Assembly (NCBI RefSeq): GCF_001747405.1
Contig: NZ_CP017305.1
Location: 328,001 to 392,000, forward strand
DNA length: 64,000 nt
Origin: Chlorobaculum limnaeum
GTDB lineage: Bacteria; Bacteroidota; Chlorobiia; Chlorobiales; Chlorobiaceae
Reading direction: 5' to 3'
Shown here: positions 36,950-45,272 of the stretch, in pieces
Layout of the letters: each line of letters starts with the position of its first letter
Numbering within the stretch: position 1 is the stretch's first letter
The notes under the pieces: generated by a model
The model's database searches: none
What the model saw: the letters and a program-made list of their open reading frames with translations, nothing else
What the model was told of the DNA's origin: nothing
Position numbers and translations under genes: made by a program

Positions 36950-38884
36950 TTACCCTTTGTTCCCGTAGAACGCCAGAATCTTTCCCGACAGGCTTTTGGC
37001 GTCGAGGCCGACTTCGCGATACAGCTCCTCCATGCTGCCGTGGGTGACGAAGTCGTCTGGCAGGCCGAACGAAATGCATTTGACTCCGGGGTGGGCGCGG
37101 TGCAGGTAGTTGACGACGCTGCTGCCGAAGCCGCCGATGACGCTGTTCTCCTCGATGGTGACGATGTGCGTGCATCTTTCGGCGGCCATGTCGATCATCT
37201 CCGTGTCGAGCGGCTTGAGGAAGCGCATGTCGCACACCAGCGGATCGAGGCCAGCCGCTTCGAGCAGCGCGGCGGTGTCGAGCGCCCGTTGCGACATCGT
37301 GCCGATGCCGAGGAGCGCCACCGATTTGCCCTCCCGCAGGATTCGTCCCTTGCCGACCGGAACCGGGGTGAACTCCTTGTGCAGCGTCGCGCCGCTGCCG
37401 CTGCCTCGCGGGTAGCGGATCGCGACCGGGCCCTTGACTTCGTAGAGCGCCGTGTAGAGCATGTTGCGCAGCTCCTGCTCGTCGCCGGGGGCCATCACCA
37501 CGAGTTTCGGCACCGCATTGAGGAACGACAGGTCGAACGCGCCGTGGTGGGTCGGGCCGTCCTCGCCGACGAGTCCCGCCCGGTCGATGGCGAAGAGCAC
37601 GTGCAGGTTTTGCAGGGCGACGTCGTGGATGAGCTGGTCGTAGGCGCGCTGCAAAAAGGTCGAATAAACGGCGAAGACCGGCTTGAATCCACCGGCGGCG
37701 AGGCCAGCGGCGAAGGTGACGGCGTGCTGCTCGGCGATGCCCACGTCGAAACATCTCGATGGTATGGCCTGCTGGAACAGGTCGAGCGAGGTGCCGCTCG
37801 GCATGGCGGCGGTGATGGCCGTGATGGTTGGATCTTTCAGCGCCAGCTCGACGAGCGCTTCGCCGAACACCTCCTGGTACTTCGGCTTCGCGGGCTTGCC
37901 GGGCGCGTTGATGTTCTTGCCGGTCTCGATGTCGAAGCCGCCCGCGCTGGCGTGCCATTTGGGCTGGTTATCCTCGGCGGGCTTGAAGCCTTTACCTTTG
38001 GTAGTGATGACGTGCAGGAGTTTCGGGTGGTGTAACTGGCGCATCTCTCGCAGCGCCTTGGTGAGCTGCTCGATGTTGTGGCCGTCGATGGGGCCGAAGT
38101 AGCGGAAACCGAGCGCCTCGAAATACGCGCCGGGGGTTAAAGCCGCCTTGATGCCATCCTCGATGCGGTGCACGGCCTGTTTGGCCGTTTCGCCGATTTC
38201 GTTGTTCAGCAAGGAGATGCTGTCCCAGACGAACTTGCGCAGACGGTTGTAGGTCTTGTTCAGGGTGAGGTTGACCAGGTAATTTTTCAGGCCGCCAGTG
38301 CTTGGCGAAATCGCCATCTGGTTGTCGTTGAGGATGACCAGCACGTCGGACTTCGTGTCGCCGAGGTGGTTCATCGCCTCGAAGGCCATGCCGCCGGTGA
38401 GGCTGCCGTCGCCGATGATCGCCACCACCTTCTCCTTTCGCCCGGCCAGGTCTCTCGCCGCAGCCATGCCTGCCGCCGCAGAGATCGAGGTCGAGGCGTG
38501 GCCGGTGTCGAAGGCGTCGTGCGGACTTTCGCTGCGCTTCGGGAAGCCGGCCAGCCCGTGATAGCGGCGGTTGGTCTCCATTTGCGCCAGGCGTCCGGTG
38601 AGAATCTTGTGAACGTACGCCTGATGACCCACGTCCCAGACTATGCGGTCGGTCGGACTGTTGTAAACATAGTGCAGCGCCACGGTCAGCTCAACCACGC
38701 CGAGGCTCGACCCGAAGTGCCCCCCGTTCAGCGACACCAGCTCGATCACCTTTTTCCGGCACTCAGCGGCCACGAGTTCAAGCTCGTGCAGACTCAGTTT
38801 CTTGAGATCGGCGGGAGAGTGAATGGCCGAAAGCAGCGGATAGGCCAGCGGAATCGAGGCCGGAGTGGAGACGAGGTCTGCCAT
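36950..38884 (-). CDS. dxs: 1-deoxy-D-xylulose-5-phosphate synthase
   Basis: Thiamine-diphosphate enzyme joining pyruvate and glyceraldehyde-3-phosphate, first step of the MEP isoprenoid pathway. It supplies the carotenoid, quinone and bacteriochlorophyll tails. The 644-residue protein has GGHFGSSLGVVELTVALHYV, the ThDP motif GDGSLTGGMAFEAMN, HDAFDTGHASTSISAA, TTKGKGFKPAE and the catalytic-Glu/pyrimidine region FDVGIAEQHAVTFAAG, as in full-length Dxs. Apparently monocistronic, flanked by two dispersed repeats. Confidence 0.97.
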   Translation of the reverse strand: MADLVSTPASIPLAYPLLSAIHSPADLKKLSLHELELVAAECRKKVIELVSLNGGHFGSSLGVVELTVALHYVYNSPTDRIVWDVGHQAYVHKILTGRLAQMETNRRYHGLAGFPKRSESPHDAFDTGHASTSISAAAGMAAARDLAGRKEKVVAIIGDGSLTGGMAFEAMNHLGDTKSDVLVILNDNQMAISPSTGGLKNYLVNLTLNKTYNRLRKFVWDSISLLNNEIGETAKQAVHRIEDGIKAALTPGAYFEALGFRYFGPIDGHNIEQLTKALREMRQLHHPKLLHVITTKGKGFKPAEDNQPKWHASAGGFDIETGKNINAPGKPAKPKYQEVFGEALVELALKDPTITAITAAMPSGTSLDLFQQAIPSRCFDVGIAEQHAVTFAAGLAAGGFKPVFAVYSTFLQRAYDQLIHDVALQNLHVLFAIDRAGLVGEDGPTHHGAFDLSFLNAVPKLVVMAPGDEQELRNMLYTALYEVKGPVAIRYPRGSGSGATLHKEFTPVPVGKGRILREGKSVALLGIGTMSQRALDTAALLEAAGLDPLVCDMRFLKPLDTEMIDMAAERCTHIVTIEENSVIGGFGSSVVNYLHRAHPGVKCISFGLPDDFVTHGSMEELYREVGLDAKSLSGKILAFYGNKG

Positions 38885-39200
38885 AGCTTCAGGAGGTGAT
38901 GTTCAGGTGAAAATACTTGTATTCTTCCAACCTTCCGGCTCGGCCCACGGTTCCGGGTTGGTGGATGGTGGATGACCGGTTTCCGTTCCTTTTCATCGAA
39001 ATCGGAATCCTGATCGGGGGACGGATCGTGATAAATTTTTCCGCAGGGGCGTCCCGACTGGTTGGGATGCCCGGCTATCAACACGGTTTCGGGTTCATCC
39101 GCGACAGGGTAACCGCAAGGGTTATCCCTGCAAAGACATTGCATCATTTCACGCATGATCGAAATGATTGTCCATATCGAACCCGATTCCGATTCCGCGA
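38885..39200. other. Intergenic region with one repeat element
   Basis: Upstream region of dxs and downstream region of the YjbQ-type gene. Only the inverted-repeat element at 39043-39132 is recognisable. Confidence 0.6.
39043..39132. repeat. TGTAGGGG-family inverted-repeat element (diverged)
   Basis: Left arm GCAGGGGCGTCCCGACTGG; right arm in reverse complement TGCAGGGATAACCCTTGCGG, inward-facing over 90 bases. The right arm closely matches the left arm of the copy at 36796. Confidence 0.7.
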
Positions 39201-39626
39201 TTATTCCCCCTGGATGTGCATCAGAACCTCGCGCTTCGGGCGCGGGCCGTCGAGTTCGATGAAGAAGATCGACTGCCACTCGCCGAGCATGAGCTGGCCT
39301 TCGGAAAACGGAATCGTCTCGGAGCTGTTCATGAAGAGGCCGAGCAGATGCGAGTGCGCGTTGTCGCGTCCGTCCACCGTTTCGAGGTTGTGCAGCCAGT
39401 CGCCATCCTTCGGGATGAACCGCTTCAGCCAGGTGGTCATGTCTTTCTGCAACCACTCCTCGCGCTCGTTGATGTTGATGCAGGCGGTGGTGTGGCGGCT
39501 GAGCAGCGTGACGGTTCCCTGTTGCAGGCCGGACTCTTCGAGCGCCGAACGCACGTCGGCGGTGATGTCGATGATGTCGATCGGCCGGGTCGTCTGGCAG
39601 GCGATGGTGGCGATATGGAAGTTCAT
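39201..39626 (-). CDS. YjbQ family protein (UPF0047)
   Basis: A 141-residue small beta-rich protein of the YjbQ/UPF0047 family. It carries the conserved TLLSRHTTACININEREE block, RDNAHSHLLGLFMNSSETIPF and LGEWQSIFFIELDGPR with the conserved His residues. Some members have thiamine-phosphate-synthase-like activity in complementation tests, but the normal role is unclear. It starts 52 bases after the stop of the GH13 gene at 39678. Confidence 0.9.
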   Translation of the reverse strand: MNFHIATIACQTTRPIDIIDITADVRSALEESGLQQGTVTLLSRHTTACININEREEWLQKDMTTWLKRFIPKDGDWLHNLETVDGRDNAHSHLLGLFMNSSETIPFSEGQLMLGEWQSIFFIELDGPRPKREVLMHIQGE

Positions 39627-39677
39627 GAATGATCGTTCGGAAATGAGATGGTGAAAAAAAGCGCCGGTCGCGCCGGT

Positions 39678-41129
39678 TCAGCCGGTCTTCGCCATGAGCA
39701 GCACTCCTTCGTGGGGAGCGAGGCGGATGCTCAGCGTTGCATCGTTGAGCTGGCGTTCATGGGGATGCTCCGGAAAGCGGGTCGAAAAAGCCGTGACTGC
39801 CTGGTCGTTCAGCCCTGCGAGCGCAGGATGGCTGAAGCGAGTGTCGATGCCGGTGGCCGAAAAGTTGGCCAGGACGAAGGCTCGAACGCCCGGAATCGTT
39901 CGGCTGTAGCCGAAACAGAGCGACTGGCCGTTCGAGTTCAGTTCGAGCCACTCGGTATGACCCTCCTGGAACACCGCTTCGCCACGGAAAGCGAACAGCT
40001 TGAGGTACAGGTGCAGGAGCGCCTTGTGCGACGGCTCCTTCGAATGACGGATGAGCTGTACGGGAATTTTTTTCTTCAAACCGAGCAGTTGCCCCTGATG
40101 GATCAGATCCAAGCCCGGCGAGGTGAGCATCACCAGCGCCGCGACTGCGTGGTTCGGGCCAAAGCGCTCCGAAGCGCGAACCTCGTCATGGTTCTCGATG
40201 AACCGGCACAGCCGTTTCTGGTAGTTCCAGTCGGCGAGCAGGTGCCCCTTGAGCTTTGGCACGTTGACCGGTGACGCGCCGAGGTAGTCGTAAAATGGCT
40301 TGTCGTAGGTGAAATCGAAACCCATCTGCTGCAACTCCCACTCGCGGTTCCAGTACGATTCGGCCAGAAAGAGGAACTTCGGATGTTTCTTCCTGATTGC
40401 CTCGATCGCTTTTGGCCAGAACTCCTCGGTCATCTTTCCAGCCAGATTTTCCCAGGTAGTGTTGAACACATCCTTCAGGATCAGCATCGCCACGTCGCAC
40501 CGGACGCCATCGCACAGGTCGCTGATGTGCGACAGATTGTGGATCATCATCTCGTGGGTGGCCGGATTGGCGTAGTTGAGCTGCAAGGTGTCGGTCCAGG
40601 AGGGAAAGTAAGGGTCTTTGCCGTGAGCCAGATATTTGCCTCTTGTGTACTCGAAGCAGGAGGCGGGATCATGACACTGCTCGTGCCTCGAAACGGAGAC
40701 GAACAGTTCGGGATGCTCCGGCAGCCAGCGGTTGTCGAGGGCCATGTGGTTCGGCACGAAATCGAGCATGAGCCTGACGCCCATCTCCGCCAGACGCTTG
40801 CGGAACGCCACGAGGGCGTCGTGGCCGCCTATCGCCTCGCTGACCTCGTAAGCGGGAATGGAGTATGGAGAGCTGACAATATCCTCGGGTTGCAGATCCT
40901 TGAGGTGATCGAGCAGTTCCGGGCGAAGCCCCCGATGGGAGCCCGCGATGGCCGCGCTGTAGCGGCTCGGCTTCCAGACGCCCATGAGCCAGACATGGGT
41001 GAACTTGCCATCGAGGAGAATCTGCAACTCCTCGGCAGGCACGTCGTCGAGGGTGGCGGGGCGGCCAAGCCTCGTTGAAATCTCCTTCAGCCAGACTCTC
41101 GTATTGATTTCATAAACCAGAGGAAACAT
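39678..41129 (-). CDS. Alpha-amylase family (GH13) glycoside hydrolase
   Basis: A 483-residue (beta/alpha)8-barrel enzyme acting on alpha-glucans. GH13 regions are all visible: region I LMLDFVPNHMALDNRW, region II CDGVRCDVAMLIL with the nucleophile Asp, region III FLFLAESYWN with the acid/base Glu, region IV FIENHDEVRA. A small beta-domain closes the C-terminus. There is no signal peptide, so it acts in the cytoplasm, probably on glycogen-type polymer or oligosaccharides. Exact specificity is not clear. Confidence 0.9.
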   Translation of the reverse strand: MFPLVYEINTRVWLKEISTRLGRPATLDDVPAEELQILLDGKFTHVWLMGVWKPSRYSAAIAGSHRGLRPELLDHLKDLQPEDIVSSPYSIPAYEVSEAIGGHDALVAFRKRLAEMGVRLMLDFVPNHMALDNRWLPEHPELFVSVSRHEQCHDPASCFEYTRGKYLAHGKDPYFPSWTDTLQLNYANPATHEMMIHNLSHISDLCDGVRCDVAMLILKDVFNTTWENLAGKMTEEFWPKAIEAIRKKHPKFLFLAESYWNREWELQQMGFDFTYDKPFYDYLGASPVNVPKLKGHLLADWNYQKRLCRFIENHDEVRASERFGPNHAVAALVMLTSPGLDLIHQGQLLGLKKKIPVQLIRHSKEPSHKALLHLYLKLFAFRGEAVFQEGHTEWLELNSNGQSLCFGYSRTIPGVRAFVLANFSATGIDTRFSHPALAGLNDQAVTAFSTRFPEHPHERQLNDATLSIRLAPHEGVLLMAKTG

Positions 41130-41815
41130 GCCAGTACCTGTTGATCGACGATGACGGCCAGTTCAGGGCCAGAGACTTTGGAACGCTAATATAACAAGGA
41201 AACCGCAAAAGACAGGGACCCGCTGCCGTTAAAGTGCATGACCATCGGGTGAATAACGGGATGTATACATGATCTTTCTGTTCAATGCCGCATATGCCGT
41301 AGTATTGTGTTGAAATCCCTGCGCTGCATTGATCATATTTTTCTTCGAATTTGTATTAAAGAATTGTATTTGTAGTGAAGAATTAAATAGAAAATAGCGA
41401 TATTTACATTTGGAAAATCGTTTTTCGTTTTTGATTGTTAATTTTCCGCAATCAGGCAATATCCAATAAATCGACGCAGTTGGCACCACCTGATTGTTAT
41501 AGGGGTTTCATATCCCCGGGAGCACGAATGACCAAAGCTGGTTTGGGTATATAGTGCTTGTATATGCGATTGGTATCCTTGTCGTAAAATTATGAGCTTG
41601 CAAACTGATGTGGTTATTCGGATCTCTATTCCTGAAAATTCAGGATAATGATATTGGTAGTGTAGATAGAAGAATGTAAAGCGCATTTCTGTGTTTATCG
41701 CGAAGACGCGCGGACTTATGGTGAATATCTGCGGTTTATTGAAAAAGTGTTAAGGCTGGTGTAAACGGTAATATCTCTGCAATCGATTGAAAAGAATATT
41801 TTTATAGATTGAAAA
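41130..41815. other. Intergenic region, no gene seen
   Basis: About 690 AT-rich bases between the GH13 gene and the response regulator gene on the opposite strand. No ORF with recognisable content, no clear terminator or RNA gene. It must hold promoters for both divergent genes. Confidence 0.5.
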
Positions 41816-42544
41816 ATGTCAAACATTTCTGAGTCTTGTATGAGAAGCGTTGTCATCGTTCAGGATGATTCTGATTTCCGTGACAGTCTTGGCAAGTTTT
41901 TGCAGATAAAAGGGTGTGATGTGACCGCGCTTGGTTCGGCAATTGATTTCTATGATACCATCAGAAAAAAAGAGTATGATCTTGCAATTATCGATCCTGG
42001 TCTGCCGGATCAGGATGGTTTCGTGATAGCCAAATATCTTAGTTCCAACACCAATACTCGTATTTTGATGATCTCCGAGCGATCTTCAATAGAAGACAAA
42101 CTTCGGGCATATGAGTCAGGGGCAGGTTTCTATCTTGTGAAGCCAGTTGATTTCAGGGAAATCGATTCGGCTGCGGCCGCACTGATACAGAGCCATTCTT
42201 CTCACAATAAAGATGTTCTGAAAAAGCCGCTTGAAAATAATAGGGGAAAATGGATTCTCAAAGTTGACAAGTGGGCGCTGAACACTCCTGAAGGGGATGA
42301 GGTAAGCCTTACTGCAAAAGAATTTATGTTACTTGAACGTCTCGCTACAGAATCCAGTGGAGGCATTGTTTCAAGAGAGGCGCTTCTGCTTCTGTTTGGT
42401 TACCCGAAAAATAAACATGGTAATCACTCTCTTGAATCGCTCGTTTATCGACTCAGGAAAAAAATATCGAAATCTCAGGATACACCTATAAAAACAGTCA
42501 ATGGTCTTGGATACAGTTTTATTGCCAGGATTGTCATACTATGA
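41816..42544 (+). CDS. OmpR/PhoB-type response regulator, orphan
   Basis: A 242-residue two-domain regulator. The N-terminal receiver (about residues 9-125) has the acidic pair in VIVQDDSDF, the phospho-accepting Asp in LAIIDPGLPDQDG, a Ser switch residue in LMISERSS and the Lys in YLVKPVD. The C-terminal winged helix (about 148-240) has LTAKEFMLLERLA, VSREALLLLFG, SLESLVYRLRKKI and TVNGLGYSF. No histidine kinase gene is nearby. AT-rich relative to neighbours. A second in-frame ATG at 41840 is equally possible as the start. Confidence 0.9.
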   Translation: MSNISESCMRSVVIVQDDSDFRDSLGKFLQIKGCDVTALGSAIDFYDTIRKKEYDLAIIDPGLPDQDGFVIAKYLSSNTNTRILMISERSSIEDKLRAYESGAGFYLVKPVDFREIDSAAAALIQSHSSHNKDVLKKPLENNRGKWILKVDKWALNTPEGDEVSLTAKEFMLLERLATESSGGIVSREALLLLFGYPKNKHGNHSLESLVYRLRKKISKSQDTPIKTVNGLGYSFIARIVIL

Positions 42545-43435
42545 AATTCCTGATTTATTGATTCAGCGGCAGAAAGAAGTATCAAATATTTATTATTCAG
42601 GGAGTCTGCTATCCGTCGACCCGAGAGGAGCGATGAATCCTGAATTTCTTCTATGTCAAGCAAATTGATTTTATTACGACTTTTTGCTGGTGCATGAATC
42701 ATCTCTTTTTCTGAGAAATTGACAGAATTGAAACATATTTTTTACCCGGTTACGGCGGATTGCGTTATCCTAAGAATGACAGAAAAATATGCAGGGTCAA
42801 TAGTATTTCAGTGTATGATCCTATGACGAAGAACGGCGATTCTTGCCTGCGTTATTGGCACGTCTGTTCATTGAATCTCTTTGGACGCGTTCCCCAAAGT
42901 TCTCTTCGGGAAAGTGTCAGGAGCTTTTTGTTTGGTGATTGAGTGTCGGTATTTAACGGGAATGGTCAAGAAAAATGAATATGATCATCTCGTCCTTTCC
43001 CGCTCTTTCGGTTTTTGCCGACGTTGTGACGGCCAAAAGGATGAGCAATTTCCGGGATGAGCTGCCTGCCGTGGTTGTCGTGTAGCGTGAAAATCAGAAA
43101 TTCTCCGGTAGCAGGCGGTCGTTGCGTGGTATTCAGTGGTGTATCAAGGCAAAACTGACGGATGATTCTGTCAGTCCAGTGTTTTTTGATTTGGCCATGC
43201 CGGTCTGCTCCTCGAATGATGGATATCCATCGATTGCAGCCTTCGATGAATTCCGACCTTTCTGTTGATCTCGGGAATTTCGTCACCCCTACAATCGTAC
43301 TCGGGTAGATGATTGATGAGCCGAATTAGTAGAGCATTTCCGGCAGGAGATGTTTGCGTTCCTGACTCTTTGTTGCAGAGTCAGGAACACATCGATGAGA
43401 TAAAAAGGCGGTAAAAGTAATCAAGCCGGAAGATG
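42545..43435. other. Gene-poor region, nothing recognised
   Basis: About 890 bases between the response regulator and the PEP-CTERM gene. Short ORFs exist (for example about 106 codons at 42966-43286, minus strand), but none shows recognisable similarity, signal or good translation start. Confidence 0.5.
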
Positions 43436-44071
43436 CTAATCAACCTCTTGCGTTTTGCGGCGGCGTACAGCGTTTCCGAACATGGCAAATCCCAGGCCTG
43501 TCATTATCAGCGCGGCGGTTTGAGGTTCGGGTACGGCTTCGACGGAGGTAGTCGTGATAGCTATATAATCCATGCCAGCCTGATAGGGGGCCGCGCTCAG
43601 AACCATGGACTTCGCTGTTCCGAATGCCGAGAAGTTCATGGTGCTGAAATTGCTTAAAGTACCGGTAATGTTGGCGGAGGCCAATACGGAACCTGTACCG
43701 TTATCACCGGACATGATCCATATCTGTGCAGGCGGTGTGACGGTACCTCCAAAGCCGCCGTATGAGGCGGGTGCTGCGCCGGCGGATAACGACAATGCAG
43801 TGAAACCTGAATCGACCTGCATCACCTGGTATCCTCCCGTTGTACCAACCGCAATATTTGGCGCTGAGGTATTGCCGATTCCCGCAGCCGAGTATGTGCT
43901 AAAGCCTGAAAAAGAGATGTCATTCGCGCTATAAGCATTTCCAACCACAATACCGGTTGCGAGGTCGTCAAAATTAAGCGCGATGAGGTCTGCTCTTGCT
44001 GCCTCGGGAAGGGTTGCTACCATGCAGGCCGCAGTAATTGTTGTAATGGTCAAATGGCGTAGTCGATTCAT
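43436..44071 (-). CDS. PEP-CTERM sorted secreted protein
   Basis: A 211-residue exported protein. It has a signal peptide (about residues 1-27, ending PEAARA), a Gly/Thr/Ser-rich beta-type body (ALNFDDLATGIVVGNAYS...), and a C-terminal PEP-CTERM tail: VPEPQTAALIMTGLGFAMFG then RRRK. This tail is cut by an exosortase during export to the cell surface or matrix. I chose the ATG at 44071 because a strong AGGAGG ribosome site lies 5 bases upstream; the longer in-frame extension lacks one. Body function unknown. Confidence 0.88.
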   Translation of the reverse strand: MNRLRHLTITTITAACMVATLPEAARADLIALNFDDLATGIVVGNAYSANDISFSGFSTYSAAGIGNTSAPNIAVGTTGGYQVMQVDSGFTALSLSAGAAPASYGGFGGTVTPPAQIWIMSGDNGTGSVLASANITGTLSNFSTMNFSAFGTAKSMVLSAAPYQAGMDYIAITTTSVEAVPEPQTAALIMTGLGFAMFGNAVRRRKTQEVD

Positions 44072-44810
44072 ACCAACCTCCTGAATCGTTAAAATTGGGT
44101 AAAAAAAAAGAACAGTATTTGCATTCTTTTTAACAGTTGTACTGATAAGATTATACAAAAAAAATTAGTAAAGTTTGTTATAGATATATGACATACCTGT
44201 TCATTATTAATCATGTATTCTCGTGGAGTATCATAGATGATCGTTAATGTTCACAAAAAATCACGAGCGCTTCAGCACAGATGGTCAAAATTGATGTTGG
44301 GGCAAATGCAATGAAAAATGGCCATCGATTCAGGGATTCGATGGAGTTGGTCGTCTGGATGAGTTGCTGTTCACCAGCAGGGATGTGGCAGCGGTTTGGG
44401 GAGAACGAACATGCCGGAAACAGAGCGTCATGTCTGCCGGGCGCTATTGTTTTGTAAGGGATTGACTGATCTTTGTCGCGTAGTCTCATGCCTGTGCTAA
44501 CCCGACAGATTCCTCGATCTGTTTCAGTCAGGATGTCAAATTGATTTCATCAACCATGCGATAAGTGCCTGCACCTGTTGAGCGGAAACGGGCGCTCGTC
44601 AGGCAATGCGCGATGCGGAAGGCTGTTAGAGCAAGGAAAAGCAACAAGACAGGGAGAGAGGCTGGGGTTTTACGGTTTGATGAAATGGCCTGGGTGCAAC
44701 TCTGGGGCGGATGATGCCGTTGAAAATTACGGAAAGGCAGTGCAGTATTCCGGCAACACGTTCAGCAGGCGGCGCGCCTGATTTGCGGAAATCAAGACAG
44801 GAGAACACTC
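44072..44810. other. Intergenic region, no gene seen
   Basis: About 740 bases between the PEP-CTERM gene and phhB. The left third, upstream of the PEP-CTERM gene, is AT-rich and should hold its promoter. Small ORFs here lack recognisable content. Confidence 0.5.
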
Positions 44811-45146
44811 ATGACACAGCTCGAAAACAGGCATTGCGTGCCCTGCGAAGGGACGGAAGCTCCGATGGCTCCGGATGAGCTTCAGCGGCAACTTGCCTTC
44901 ATTCCGGAGTGGAACGTGGTCGATGATTCGGGAACCCCGAAGCTGGTAAGGGTTTTCACTTTCAAGGATTTCAGGGATGCGCTTGATTTCACCGTCAGGG
45001 TGGGCCAGCTTGCCGAATCCGAGGGACACCATCCGGCGCTCCTGACCGAATGGGGCAAAGTGACCGTCTCTTGGTGGACACATGCCATCGGCGGCATCCA
45101 TCTGAACGATGTTATCATGGCGTCGAAGACCGAAAAGCTGGTTTGA
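44811..45146 (+). CDS. phhB: 4a-hydroxytetrahydrobiopterin dehydratase (PCD/DCoH family)
   Basis: Dehydrates 4a-hydroxytetrahydropterin; in bacteria without phenylalanine hydroxylase it may act in other pterin or molybdopterin chemistry. The 111-residue protein has the family motif: [38 protein letters not shown], with the His-His and the downstream Trp-Trp-Thr-His. A GGAGAAC ribosome site lies just before the ATG. No phenylalanine hydroxylase gene is seen in the window. Confidence 0.9.
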   Translation: MTQLENRHCVPCEGTEAPMAPDELQRQLAFIPEWNVVDDSGTPKLVRVFTFKDFRDALDFTVRVGQLAESEGHHPALLTEWGKVTVSWWTHAIGGIHLNDVIMASKTEKLV

Positions 45147-45272
45147 TGGCGGTTTTTTCTGATGTCAGCGTTGGTATTCGAGTCCGGATGTGCGAAATTC
45201 TTCTGAGCTTTGTGACGGCCCTCCCATCCCCAGCCGGGAGCGTGGGTCGCTAACCTTTTATTTTCAGCAGCT

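Noticed and set aside
42966-43286. ORF of 106 codons, minus strand, in the gene-poor region
   Set aside because: No recognisable motif, no signal peptide, no clear ribosome site; composition looks like chance ORF.
43287-43320. CACCCCTACAAT as another TGTAGGGG repeat copy
   Set aside because: Only the terminal bases match; no second arm or palindromic core.
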